Below are positions 24,263-32,820 of a stretch of 64,000 nt of DNA, one piece after another. A program made the position numbers and the translations under genes. Position 1 is the first letter of the stretch. Every line of letters starts with the position of its first letter. The DNA is from Gracilimonas sp017641085 (GTDB taxonomy: Bacteria > Bacteroidota > Rhodothermia > Balneolales > Balneolaceae): assembly GCF_046115515.1 (NCBI RefSeq), contig NZ_CP175953.1; one strand, written 5' to 3'. Under the pieces are notes generated by a model. That model had not been told where the DNA came from and did not search any database. It worked only from the letters and a program-made list of their open reading frames with translations.

Positions 24263-25661
24263 AACTTTCCTCAAGGTTTATCATCGGCTTTGGATATGAA
24301 TCTCCAATCTCTACGGAATGTAACGTTTGTTGTTCGGGATTCATTTTATGCGGCTCATGAATAAATTCTTTAGGGACTTTTTCAAGCTCCGGTATCCAGT
24401 GCCGTATGTAATCACCTTTTTTATCGTATTTCTCAGCCTGATTGATAATGTTGAAATATCGGTTCCTCGGGTCGTGACCTACCGTTGAGTTGTAAGCCCA
24501 ATTTCCATAATTGCTGCACGGATCGTAATCCAATAACAGCGATTCGAAATACTCGGCTCCCATCCTCCAATCTATATTCAGATTCTGGGCAAGGAAACTC
24601 GCTACATTCTGCCGGCCACGGTTACTCATGTAGCCGGTAGCGTTCAATTCACGCATGTTAGCATCAATAAAAGGAATTCCGGTGTTACCTTCAGCCCATT
24701 TTTTAAAATCTTTACGATCGGTTCTCCACGTTCTTTCTTTGGACTGAATCCCTGATTGCCAAAACAGTTTATCGCCGTATTTCCAGGCCGAAAACCGAAA
24801 GTAATCTCTCCAGATCAATTCAAATATCATCCAGTAGGTGGAAACATTGCTTGTACGCTCGTCCTCATATTTCTTTACCTGCCCATAAATTCTGCGGGGT
24901 GAAAGGCATCCGTTAGCAAGCCAGGGGGAGAACTTTGAGGAATAATCAGTTCCCAAAAGGCCGTTTCGGGTGTATTTATAGTTCTTCAACTGGTCCTTTT
25001 CCCAGAAATATTCTTGCAGTCGTTTTAGAGCTTCATCCTCACCACCTTTGAAATCCAATACGGCCCGGTCATCCTCTGGGATGGCTTTAAGACCTAAATC
25101 CTTTAGCGAAGGTAACGGGGCTGAGTCAACACCCGGAATCTGCTTTACTTCACTGCGAAATTCGAGTTCTTTTCTTACTTCCAATTGGTTTTCCGTTTTC
25201 TTTCGGAATTGAGTGAATACATCCGGGATTTCATTTTTTGAGAAAGGGATATCATTAATATGAAACAGCGTGCTTCCCCAAACAAAATTCAGTTTATCGC
25301 CAATTTCATTTTTGATGCCTTCTTCAACATCAATTTCCTCTCGGGTAATTTCTTTGTGGGTAAAAGCCAGATCAACCCTATGTTCTTTTACTAGCTGTGG
25401 TAAAATCTCTTCAGGCTTGCCCATTATGAAAATTAAATCAAGGGAATGTTTTTGGAGATTCGATTTAAGATTCTCCAGCGATTCCAGTAAAAACCTTGCC
25501 CGATGCGCACCGGTTTTTGAAAAGCCAAAGGAGGTCGTCTCAAAATGCCGGGGATCGAAAATATATACGGGTAAAATTTCCTCGGCTTGTGAAGCTTTAG
25601 CCAATGCTTCGTTATCGTGCAAACGAAGATCATTTCTAAACCAAATAAGAGATCTCTTCAT
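24237..25661 (-). CDS. Cryptochrome/photolyase, DASH type
   Basis: FAD-containing blue-light protein. Cry-DASH proteins repair cyclobutane dimers mainly in single-stranded DNA and may signal. The N-terminal photolyase domain is SLIWFRNDLRLHDNEALAKA. The FAD-binding domain contains STYWMIFELIWRDYFRFSAWKYG, GNTGIPFIDANMRELNATGYMSNRGRQNVASFLAQ and WRMGAEYFESLLLDYDPCSNYGNWAYNSTVGHDPR. The RNGLLGTDYSSKFSPWLANGCLSPR block is characteristic of the family. At 474 residues it has the DASH length. It heads a minus-strand operon with a small hypothetical gene and DUF2256. Confidence 0.92.
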   Translation of the reverse strand: MKRSLIWFRNDLRLHDNEALAKASQAEEILPVYIFDPRHFETTSFGFSKTGAHRARFLLESLENLKSNLQKHSLDLIFIMGKPEEILPQLVKEHRVDLAFTHKEITREEIDVEEGIKNEIGDKLNFVWGSTLFHINDIPFSKNEIPDVFTQFRKKTENQLEVRKELEFRSEVKQIPGVDSAPLPSLKDLGLKAIPEDDRAVLDFKGGEDEALKRLQEYFWEKDQLKNYKYTRNGLLGTDYSSKFSPWLANGCLSPRRIYGQVKKYEDERTSNVSTYWMIFELIWRDYFRFSAWKYGDKLFWQSGIQSKERTWRTDRKDFKKWAEGNTGIPFIDANMRELNATGYMSNRGRQNVASFLAQNLNIDWRMGAEYFESLLLDYDPCSNYGNWAYNSTVGHDPRNRYFNIINQAEKYDKKGDYIRHWIPELEKVPKEFIHEPHKMNPEQQTLHSVEIGDSYPKPMINLEESYEEIKARE

Positions 25662-25789
25662 ATCCTTTTTGATTAGTAAAAGCTGAAGCGAACGTCTTTC
25701 ATTCCAAAAAATAAGCAGGACTCACATTTGGGAGTATATATCGGTATATTTATGGTTCGAAAAATTTCAAGATAAAGACCGATCAATAA

Positions 25790-26800
25790 ATGAAAAATGT
25801 TGTGCTAATCCCCGGTGATGGAATCGGGGCGGAGATCACTAATTCCGTAACTACTATTCTGAAAGAAGCAGGAGCTGAGATCAATTGGATTGAGTGCTCG
25901 GCAGGACTGAAAGCCTACGAAGAAACCGGAAATCCCCTTCCTGAAGAAACTATCGAAGCTCTGGATGAGCATCGGATATCACTGAAAGGACCCCTGACTA
26001 CGCCCGTTGGATCAGGATTCAGGTCGGTGAATGTGGCACTTCGGCAAAAATTCAATTTGTATAGCAACATCCGGCCGGCTCGTACACTGCCAAGTATCGA
26101 CAGCCCATTCCGGGGAGTGGATATGGTGCTCTTCCGGGAAAACACTCAGGGTTTATATATCGGCAAAGAGGAATGGATAGAAGAAGCAGATAACAAAAAG
26201 CATGCTGAAGCTATTGCGGTTGTAACAGAAGAAGCCAGTGAGAAAATTATCCGTGCGGCTTTTGAGTATGCCGTTAAGAATGAGCGAAAGAAAGTGACGC
26301 TGGTTCACAAAGCTAATATTTTAAAACTGACAACGGGTCTATTCCTTGAGGTTGGCAGAAAGATTGCTAAAGAATATAAAGACATCGAGTTTCAGGATCT
26401 GATTGTTGATAACATGGCCATGCAAATGGTTCTTCGTCCCCAGCAGTTTGATGTGGTAGTTACCACCAATCTGTTTGGAGATATTCTATCTGACCTGGCA
26501 TCGGGACTGGTGGGTGGACTTGGAGTTACCGGAGCTGCTAATATCGGTGATGATGCTGCGATGTTTGAAGCTGTTCACGGTTCCGCTCCCGATATTGTTG
26601 GGAAGAACGTGGCCAACCCAATGGCGCTTTTGTTTTCTTCATTAATGATGCTGGAGCATATTGATCAAAAGCAGATTGCTGAAAACATTCGAAAAGCAGT
26701 TTATAAAACACTTGTAGAGAAGAAGGTGTATTGCACGCCGGATATTGGAGGTGAAGGTACTACTTCGACATTCACTCAGGCTGTGTGCGACAATATTTGA
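25790..26800 (+). CDS. Isocitrate/isopropylmalate dehydrogenase family protein, probably NAD-dependent isocitrate dehydrogenase
   Basis: A beta-decarboxylating dehydrogenase. The opening VVLIPGDGIGAEIT, the substrate-binding region VGSGFRSVNVALRQKFNLYSNIRPAR, the catalytic Lys region VTLVHKANILKLTTGLFL, and the metal-binding Asp blocks VDNMAMQMV and TNLFGDILSDLASGLVGGLG are all intact. The Ser-x-Asn-x-x-Leu-Arg pattern fits isocitrate rather than isopropylmalate enzymes, and no leu genes are nearby. The nucleotide region AVHGSAPDIVGKNVANP is of the NAD-type family. At 336 residues it matches NAD-dependent bacterial IDH. It stands alone with a strong terminator behind it. Confidence 0.85.
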   Translation: MKNVVLIPGDGIGAEITNSVTTILKEAGAEINWIECSAGLKAYEETGNPLPEETIEALDEHRISLKGPLTTPVGSGFRSVNVALRQKFNLYSNIRPARTLPSIDSPFRGVDMVLFRENTQGLYIGKEEWIEEADNKKHAEAIAVVTEEASEKIIRAAFEYAVKNERKKVTLVHKANILKLTTGLFLEVGRKIAKEYKDIEFQDLIVDNMAMQMVLRPQQFDVVVTTNLFGDILSDLASGLVGGLGVTGAANIGDDAAMFEAVHGSAPDIVGKNVANPMALLFSSLMMLEHIDQKQIAENIRKAVYKTLVEKKVYCTPDIGGEGTTSTFTQAVCDNI

Positions 26801-26825
26801 TGAACGTTTAAATACAGTACACAAG

Positions 26826-26854
26826 AAAAGGCTGCCAGTAGGCAGCCTTTTTTA
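26826..26854. terminator. Bidirectional intrinsic terminator
   Basis: AAAAGGCTGCC, AGTA and GGCAGCCTTTTTT form a perfect 11-bp hairpin with A-tract and T-tract on both sides. It serves the isocitrate dehydrogenase-family gene and the converging holin-like gene. Confidence 0.92.
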
Positions 26855-26879
26855 TATCAGGTTGTTGGTAGGATTTGGT

Positions 26880-27209
26880 CTATCCAAAGAGCTTAAACAA
26901 AGCCCAGCTGATAATAGACATCACCAGCCCGAAAGCCAGCGCCCAGCCAAAGCTTTTAACTTTGAATCCTTCTACCATGGCATCCACCAGCATAATAAGG
27001 CCGGCGTTAATCACCCACACAAAGAGGCCGAATGTGAGAATAGTAATTGGTAAGCTCAGGATTAATAGAATCGGTTTCACAAATACATTTATAATCGCGA
27101 GCAGAGCGGCTACAAAAACAGCACTCCAAAAATTCTTAATTTCGACTCCTTTAAGTAAGCTTGCAGTGGCATAGATGGAAATACTGTTTAATAACCAGGC
27201 CCAAATCAT
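26880..27209 (-). CDS. Small four-helix membrane protein (phage holin family 4 / superfamily IV-like)
   Basis: A 109-residue integral membrane protein with four hydrophobic helices: MIWAWLLNSISIYATASLL, WSAVFVAALLAIINVFV, ILSLPITILTFGLFVWVINAGLIMLV and SFGWALAFGLVMSIISWALF. NVFVKPILLILSLPITILTFGLFVWVINA is the hallmark of the widely conserved holin-like family. Despite its name, the family occurs in most non-lysogenic bacteria, and no phage genes lie nearby, so this is a chromosomal envelope protein of unknown role. Confidence 0.85.
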   Translation of the reverse strand: MIWAWLLNSISIYATASLLKGVEIKNFWSAVFVAALLAIINVFVKPILLILSLPITILTFGLFVWVINAGLIMLVDAMVEGFKVKSFGWALAFGLVMSIISWALFKLFG

Positions 27210-27289
27210 AATGGTGGAATTTTGTTAAAAGTGGCCTTTCTGTACGAACCCGACTGCAAAATGGTTACATTTAACTAAAAATTGATTGG

Positions 27290-27721
27290 ATGGAAACGAT
27301 ACATAAATCATTTGAAGAACTCAGCTCCGTTCAGCTGCAGGATATTTTCAGGCTCAGGCAAAACGTATTTATCATAGAGCAGCAATGTTTCTATGAGGAT
27401 ATTGATGGAGCTGATGCCAAAGCAGAACACCTGTTGATCTACGATGAAGAAAAGCTGGCGGCTTACCTGCGGATTTTTCCCTATGGAGTAAAGTATAAAA
27501 ATGAAGCTAATATGGGTCGGATAGTCGTTGACCCGGAGTTCAGAGGTACTGGTTTAGGCGAAAGGCTTATCAAAAAGGGAATTGAGCTATGCGACAAAAA
27601 ACCGATTCGGATTGAAGCTCAGGCAGCTTTAGAAAAATACTATAATGGCTTTGGCTTTAAGGCAGAAGGAGAAGTATATGTGGTAGATGAGATCGACCAC
27701 CTGCAGATGGTATTAGCTTAG
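27290..27721 (+). CDS. GNAT family N-acetyltransferase, ElaA-like
   Basis: Contains the ElaA-type opening KSFEELSSVQLQDIFRLRQNVFIIEQQCFYEDIDGADAKAEHL. The acetyl-CoA loop is NMGRIVVDPEFRGTGLGERLIKKG, with the usual R-x-x-G-x-G. The C-terminal AALEKYYNGFGFKAEGEVYVVDEIDHLQM is also typical. The length of 143 residues fits. The acceptor is unknown. Its end overlaps the converging Hpt gene by 9 bases. Confidence 0.88.
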   Translation: METIHKSFEELSSVQLQDIFRLRQNVFIIEQQCFYEDIDGADAKAEHLLIYDEEKLAAYLRIFPYGVKYKNEANMGRIVVDPEFRGTGLGERLIKKGIELCDKKPIRIEAQAALEKYYNGFGFKAEGEVYVVDEIDHLQMVLA

Positions 27722-28060
27722 CTCTTGCTTTTTATTTTTAAGATCATCTACAACTTCCAGATATCCTTGCTCAAGTTGATCGATTAAACCCGGAATTGAT
27801 TTAAGGTTGATTGTCTCTTTACCAAACTTTTCTAAATCCTGGGCTATTTCGTTTAAAGCGGTAAGACCTACATACAAAAACATAGGTTTCAATTTGTGCG
27901 ATTCAGCCCCCAATTCCTTCCAGTGTTCTTCTTGGTGTGCTTTCTTGATCTTATCAATATGTTTGGGAGTCTCTGATAACATGAGGTCTATCATTTCCAC
28001 CATCACCTCGTTGTCGCCCCCGGTAATATTCTCCAAATAACTCAGATCAATTTTCCCCAT
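27713..28060 (-). CDS. Histidine phosphotransfer (Hpt) domain protein
   Basis: A stand-alone Hpt domain of 115 residues. The phosphorylatable His55 lies in ELGAESHKLKPMFLYVG, followed by the second helix pair (LNEIAQDLEKFGKETINL). Such proteins relay phosphate between hybrid kinases and response regulators. No kinase or receiver gene is adjacent, so its partners are elsewhere. It converges on the acetyltransferase gene. The ATG at 28060 is preceded by the 407-base intergenic region that contains the DnaA-box cluster. Confidence 0.85.
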   Translation of the reverse strand: MGKIDLSYLENITGGDNEVMVEMIDLMLSETPKHIDKIKKAHQEEHWKELGAESHKLKPMFLYVGLTALNEIAQDLEKFGKETINLKSIPGLIDQLEQGYLEVVDDLKNKKQELS

Positions 28061-28215
28061 AAACCAATAGTCCTTTAAACTTTATGAAACAAATGTAGGT
28101 AACTTTTTATAAATAAAGTATTCAAATATGGGTAATATTTTTCTGGAAGAGGTTCCTGGAAACACAGAATATCCATGCCTTATAAAGTGAAGAAGAGAAT
28201 AAATGTAAAGGTGGA

Positions 28216-28290
28216 TCAGCCTGTAAATATTACAATGCCCACCAGCACAAGCACCACGATTTTAAATATAAAAGCCTTCCAGTTTCTCAT
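28216..28290 (-). CDS. Possible 24-residue single-pass membrane peptide
   Basis: Minus-strand ATG at 28290-28288 to TGA at 28218-28216 encodes a peptide opening MRNWKAFIFKIVVLVLV, followed by GIVIFTG: a short basic N-terminus and one hydrophobic helix. Similar tiny membrane peptides occur in Bacteroidota. There is no Shine-Dalgarno and no homology check was possible, so it may be chance. Confidence 0.35.
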   Translation of the reverse strand: MRNWKAFIFKIVVLVLVGIVIFTG

Positions 28291-28352
28291 TTTAGAATAA
28301 TTACTAACCAAAGAGGAAATGGATTGAAAGCAATTATACGGTAAAAGTCAAG

Positions 28353-28456
28353 TTATCCACAGCTGCTTAAATAAAAATTTTTAAGAAATATTTATTTCAG
28401 GCTGCAAATTATGTGATTTTTTGTATGTGGATAATTCAACGATTGAGTTATCCACA
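28353..28456. other. Candidate replication origin or DnaA-binding cluster
   Basis: Three perfect DnaA boxes: TTATCCACA at 28353-28361 (plus), TGTGGATAA at 28426-28434 (so minus), and TTATCCACA at 28448-28456 (plus), the last one 12 bases beyond the glmS stop codon. Between the first two lies a strongly AT-rich stretch (28362-28425, rich in AAATAAAAATTTTTAAG and ATATTTATTT) suited to unwinding. A 9-mer at this density is far above chance. The cluster is intergenic and lies next to glmS, a gene near oriC in several bacteria. dnaA, dnaN or gidA are not visible, so an origin is a hypothesis; a DnaA-titrating site is the alternative. Confidence 0.5.
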
Positions 28457-28467
28457 AGACCAGTGCT

Positions 28468-30300
28468 TTACTCAACAGTTACACTTTTGGCCAGATTTCT
28501 GGGCTGATCTACATTACACCCACGATTAACGGCGATGTAGTAAGAAAGCAACTGAAGAGGGATCACCGTCAATAATGGAGAAAGCACATCCATGGTTTCA
28601 GGAACTATGGATTTAAACTCGGCAAGTTTTTCTACTTCTTCATTTCCGGGATTTGTGATAGCAATTATTCTTCCCTTTCGCGCTCTCACTTCCTCAATGT
28701 TGCTGATCATTTTGTCGTTGGTGTGTTGGGTTGCAGCGATCACCACCACCGGCATCATTTCATCAATCAGCGCAATGGGGCCGTGCTTCATTTCGGCAGC
28801 CGGGTATCCTTCAGCGTGAATGTATGAGATCTCCTTGAGCTTTAATGCACCTTCAAGGGCAACAGGGAAGCTGTAAGAACGACCTAAGTACAAGAAATTG
28901 GGAGCATATGAAAAGAGATTCGAAATTTCCTTGATCTCATCGGTAGATTCTAAAATCTCTTCTATTTTGGCGGGGATCTGTGCTAACTCGCCAATCAGTT
29001 TTTTAGCTTCTTTTTTGTTAATGGTCTTTTTATACAGTCCCAGTTTAATTGCCATCATGGTGAGAACTGTAACCTGTGCAGTGAATGCCTTAGTGGATGC
29101 AACCCCAATCTCAGGTCCTGCATGAATATACACGCCGGCATCGGTTTCCCTGGCTATGGTAGATCCAACAACATTAACCACACCCAGAACCAATGCCCCT
29201 CGTGATTTTGCCTCCCGCAGTGCGGCAAGAGTATCGGCAGTTTCACCACTTTGGGAAATTACGATCATTACATCGCCTTCCCCAATAAGCTGTTCTTTGT
29301 ATCGAAACTCGGAAGCATATTCTACTTCCACCGGAACTTTGGCCAGATATTCAAACAAATACTCGCCCACTAATCCAGAATGCCAGCTGGTACCACAAGC
29401 TGCAATAATAATTCTTCTGGCGTTTACCAGCTGATCCATAATTCCTTCGATGCCGCCGAGGGTGACTGTACCTTCTTCAGCATTAATTCTACCTCTCAGG
29501 CAATCGGAAAGTGCTTTGGGTTGCTCAAAAATTTCCTTGAGCATGAAATGGTCATACCCGCCTTTCTCAATTTCTTCAAGACTTAAAGCGAGTTCGTGAA
29601 TTTCCTTGGAAAGCTCTATCTGGTCGGCGGATTCTACTGTGTAGTCATCCTTCCTGATGACTGCGATTTCACCGTCATCCAGGTAAATAACCTTATCGGT
29701 ATAAGCAGCTACGGCGGATGCATCGGACGCGATTAACATTTCACCTTCCCCAACACCAAGTAAGAGTGGGGAGCCCTTACGTGCCACTACTATTTGATCC
29801 GGGAAATCTGAATGAACAAGGGCGATTCCATACGTACCATTCACCTGATGTAGTGCTAATTGAACAGCCTTCTTCAGATCCGAAGCATCTTTTTCGAGAA
29901 AGCTTTCGATCAACTTGGTAAGTACTTCGGTATCAGTTTCCGAATAAAAGGTGTATCCCTGATCGCTTAATTTCTTTTTCAGGGTGTTATAATTCTCGAT
30001 GATGCCGTTATGAACAAGAGCCAGCTTGCCGTTTTGCCCGGTATGAGGGTGTGAATTGATATCATTAGGTTCGCCATGGGTAGCCCACCGGGTATGGCCA
30101 ATTCCTACGGTTCCATTCTCCGATGAGGTGATCATTTTCTCAAGAGAAGCAACTTTCCCTTTCCCTTTTTTGATCTTCAGCTCTCCGTTTATGATGGCTA
30201 ATCCGGCAGAGTCATATCCCCTGTATTCGAGTCTCTTGAGCCCGTCGATAATAATTTTGCTGGCTTGTTGATCGCCAATGTACCCTACAATTCCACACAT
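28468..30300 (-). CDS. glmS: Glutamine-fructose-6-phosphate aminotransferase (isomerizing)
   Basis: Makes glucosamine-6-phosphate from fructose-6-phosphate and glutamine, the first step to UDP-GlcNAc for peptidoglycan and LPS. Catalytic Cys2 follows the initiator Met (MCGIVGYIGDQQASKI). The glutaminase has GIGHTRWATHGEP and NGIIENY. Two SIS sugar-binding domains follow (IIAACGTSWHSGLVGEYLFEYLA; FLYLGRSYSFPVALEGALKLKEISY), and the C-terminus ends with the conserved PRNLAKSVTVE. Length 610 is standard. It is divergent to the alternative glmU at 30410. No glmS ribozyme was seen in the 109-base upstream region. Confidence 0.97.
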   Translation of the reverse strand: MCGIVGYIGDQQASKIIIDGLKRLEYRGYDSAGLAIINGELKIKKGKGKVASLEKMITSSENGTVGIGHTRWATHGEPNDINSHPHTGQNGKLALVHNGIIENYNTLKKKLSDQGYTFYSETDTEVLTKLIESFLEKDASDLKKAVQLALHQVNGTYGIALVHSDFPDQIVVARKGSPLLLGVGEGEMLIASDASAVAAYTDKVIYLDDGEIAVIRKDDYTVESADQIELSKEIHELALSLEEIEKGGYDHFMLKEIFEQPKALSDCLRGRINAEEGTVTLGGIEGIMDQLVNARRIIIAACGTSWHSGLVGEYLFEYLAKVPVEVEYASEFRYKEQLIGEGDVMIVISQSGETADTLAALREAKSRGALVLGVVNVVGSTIARETDAGVYIHAGPEIGVASTKAFTAQVTVLTMMAIKLGLYKKTINKKEAKKLIGELAQIPAKIEEILESTDEIKEISNLFSYAPNFLYLGRSYSFPVALEGALKLKEISYIHAEGYPAAEMKHGPIALIDEMMPVVVIAATQHTNDKMISNIEEVRARKGRIIAITNPGNEEVEKLAEFKSIVPETMDVLSPLLTVIPLQLLSYYIAVNRGCNVDQPRNLAKSVTVE

Positions 30301-30409
30301 ACAGTTTTAACTATTAAAAATTTTTTTTGGCTTATTTAATCCTTAAATATAATGCGAAGTTTAAAGAATGACGATTATAATTTCTTACCAATAAACACTG
30401 CTTTTATAT

Positions 30410-31603
30410 ATGGGGATTTGTTTTTTTAATGATGATCAGGTTAAAAGGTTCCAGCCACTCACCTTAACACGGCCAATGGATGACCTGAGGGTGGGCATAC
30501 TTACAATTCGGAAGAAATGGATTAAGTCGCTCGAAAACAGTGAGTTTAGTCGGTTATTGCCGGATTATTTGAATGGCGTTTTTGAAAGAGGAAAGGTAGA
30601 AGGGAATGAGGAGGTACTCTGGCTCAACTCAAGAATGTTGCCCTCCCAAAGTTTCCTCGGTGCGTTGAAGGCTCTTCAAGAAGGACAAAAACTGGTGTTC
30701 AAAGGAGTAACGGTTGCTGCTAAGGTGGATGCTAAGTCCTCGGCGAAAATGTTTAGTGAAAACAGCTTTAACGACGCTGGCTTGGATACTATTGAGGTAA
30801 AAGAAGTTATTCACCTCGAGCATTTGTGGGATTTACTCTCGCTGAATTCTTATGAAATTGAAAAAGACATTCAGCTTTTGGGGTTGAAGTCAATTTCAGA
30901 AGAGAAAGAGGAGGTTCCTGAATCCGTTTATCATCCCAAAAATACATTTATAGGAAAAGATGTCCATATAGAACCGGGATGTATTTTTATAGCTGAAAAA
31001 GGGCCGGTAGTCATTCGTGATGGCGCTACTATAGAAGCCGGCAGTATTCTCAGAGGACCCGTTGTAGTTGGTGAAGGAGCAACGGTAAAAATGGCAGCGC
31101 GAATTTATGATGGAACCACTATTGGTCCGGTCTGCAAAGTGGGAGGAGAAGTCGCCGGATGTATTTTTCATTCTTACTCAAACAAAGCCCATGATGGATT
31201 TGCCGGGAATTCCATATTCGGGCAATGGGTGAACCTCGGAGCTAATACCATTACCTCAAATCTTAAGAACGACTATAAAAACATCGATGTAACCGACTGG
31301 ATTACGAAGGATCTTATCCAAACGGGCCGGCAGTTTCTTGGAACGGTGATGGCTGATCATTCCAAAACAGCCATTAATACTATGCTTAATACGGGGACCA
31401 TTTGTGGGGTAAGTTCAAATGTGTTTATTGATGAACTTTCCCCAAAAGTAATTGACTCATTTACCTGGCTTGGTCCAAGGGGGCCTGCTATTTATCGGTT
31501 TGAAAAGGCAATCGAAGTGATGCAGGCCATGATGAAACGTCGCGATGTTGAACTAACCGACGACTACAAGCGGATGATGAAGCATATATTTACTTCCCGC
31601 TAA
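30410..31603 (+). CDS. Bacteroidota-type GlmU-like fused nucleotidyltransferase/acetyltransferase
   Basis: This matches the pattern of the alternative bacterial GlmU family (TIGR03991-like). It starts MGICFFNDDQVKRFQPLTLTRPMDDLRVGILTIRKKW, where other nucleotidyltransferases have a G-x-G-T-R loop. The C-terminal half is a left-handed beta-helix of hexapeptide repeats (NTFIGKDVHIEPGCIFIAE, DGATIEAGSILRGPVVVGEGATVKMAARIYDGTTIG, FHSYSNKAHDGFAGNSIFGQWVNLGANT). The pair glmS/alt-glmU, divergent across 109 bases, supplies UDP-GlcNAc. Classical GlmU is not seen nearby. Its stop abuts that of the converging NlpC/P60 gene. Confidence 0.85.
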   Translation: MGICFFNDDQVKRFQPLTLTRPMDDLRVGILTIRKKWIKSLENSEFSRLLPDYLNGVFERGKVEGNEEVLWLNSRMLPSQSFLGALKALQEGQKLVFKGVTVAAKVDAKSSAKMFSENSFNDAGLDTIEVKEVIHLEHLWDLLSLNSYEIEKDIQLLGLKSISEEKEEVPESVYHPKNTFIGKDVHIEPGCIFIAEKGPVVIRDGATIEAGSILRGPVVVGEGATVKMAARIYDGTTIGPVCKVGGEVAGCIFHSYSNKAHDGFAGNSIFGQWVNLGANTITSNLKNDYKNIDVTDWITKDLIQTGRQFLGTVMADHSKTAINTMLNTGTICGVSSNVFIDELSPKVIDSFTWLGPRGPAIYRFEKAIEVMQAMMKRRDVELTDDYKRMMKHIFTSR

Positions 31604-32797
31604 CTATGGCAGGTTTATTTCATCATACATGGCTTTGGTCCGGATGATGTTTCCTTCCATATTTCCAAGATATCGGCGGGATTCGAGGTATCGGCCGGTA
31701 TTGTAGGCATCATAGTTGGAGGCGGTAGAATCCACACTGCTGATTCGCACCTGCCTTGAGGAATGTATAAACTGATTGTCGCCAATCCACATCCCAACAT
31801 GTACTACTCTGCGGCTTCTGTTTTCGGTAGCAGGGCTGCCAAAAAACAATAAATCGCCTGGCTGCAGTTGGTCCCAGTTTTTCTCTTCGTCTACTTTCAC
31901 TCCTGCGTGTACCTGCTGAGAGGCGTCTCGTGGAATAATCATGCCATTCATGAGGTATATAGTTTTAGTAAAACCACTACAATCCACGCCTTTAGTGGAG
32001 GTTCCTCCCCACAGATACGGGATGCCCATCATACTTCTGGCAGTTTGAACTAACGACTCTCGGGTAGCTTCCAGATCTTCGGTCCACTCAGAGAATGGAG
32101 TGGCTTCACTTTTCGGGATAAAGCCCTCACGTCCATCGGGGTATGAAATTCGATAATAACTTCCATTTGAACTTTCCAGCTTCAGAATGTTTCCGGCAGC
32201 CAGGTCACTTATTTTCTCCGAACTTTTAGAGGGGGAGGAGTAAGCAAATCCATAGGTATCCACGTAAATGAGCTTTTCAGCTGATTTCCATTCAAGATAC
32301 TCGGACTTATTCATTCTATGCATACCGCCACTGTCTATCCAGGATAAATAATCTTCCGGTGTGCGAACGTAATACCATCCGCCATCTTTTTTCAGAACCT
32401 GAAGGGGCATTCCCAGTAAAGCCTGCGTAGCAAGCTGAGCTGAATGTCTCGGTTCGGATCTTATATTAGACACAGAATTATTGACTATGCCATAAATTTT
32501 ATCCCCCAATTCAGCAGAAGGCAATACTTTAATGCTGTCTATATAGGAGATGTTAGCTTTTGCAAGGGAATCGAGCAGTGCTTGCTTAGCTTCAGCATTT
32601 GTCGTTTCTCCGGTCAGGAGAAAGGGACTTGCTCCTGAAGCCTGCACATTAAATTGATCCACTCTTGAATCAGGAACAAATGAATTTTCCACCTGGTCTA
32701 TTAATCCCCGGAGGGTCTGTTGCCGGGGCCCGCTACAAGCTCCCAACAACAGAATTAAAACCAAAGCCAGTTTTAATGGATGTACTAAGTATTTCAT
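31604..32797 (-). CDS. NlpC/P60 peptidase with SH3-type domains, lipoprotein
   Basis: Lipobox LLGACSGP in MKYLVHPLKLALVLILLLGACS, with start ATG 32797. The in-frame upstream ATG overlaps the susD-like stop. Two SH3-like segments (KIYGIVNNSVSNIRSEPRHSAQLATQALLGMPLQVLKKDGGWYYVRT; GFAYSSPSKSSEKISDLAAGNILKLESS) precede the peptidase. The catalytic Cys is in STKGVDCSGFTKT, the His in RVVHVGMWIG and the third polar residue in NQFIHSSRQ. Such enzymes cleave D-Glu/mDAP bonds in murein peptides. It follows the susCD pair on the same strand. Confidence 0.92.
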   Translation of the reverse strand: MKYLVHPLKLALVLILLLGACSGPRQQTLRGLIDQVENSFVPDSRVDQFNVQASGASPFLLTGETTNAEAKQALLDSLAKANISYIDSIKVLPSAELGDKIYGIVNNSVSNIRSEPRHSAQLATQALLGMPLQVLKKDGGWYYVRTPEDYLSWIDSGGMHRMNKSEYLEWKSAEKLIYVDTYGFAYSSPSKSSEKISDLAAGNILKLESSNGSYYRISYPDGREGFIPKSEATPFSEWTEDLEATRESLVQTARSMMGIPYLWGGTSTKGVDCSGFTKTIYLMNGMIIPRDASQQVHAGVKVDEEKNWDQLQPGDLLFFGSPATENRSRRVVHVGMWIGDNQFIHSSRQVRISSVDSTASNYDAYNTGRYLESRRYLGNMEGNIIRTKAMYDEINLP

Positions 32798-32820
32798 AGA
32801 TTTTGTTGACGAATTTTGCA

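Noticed and set aside
26880..27209. Prophage remnant because of a holin-like gene
   Set aside because: The holin-like family is common in non-lysogenic bacteria and no other phage gene lies near.
30301..30409. glmS ribozyme upstream of glmS
   Set aside because: No catalytic core or GlcN6P-binding pattern was found in the short divergent region.
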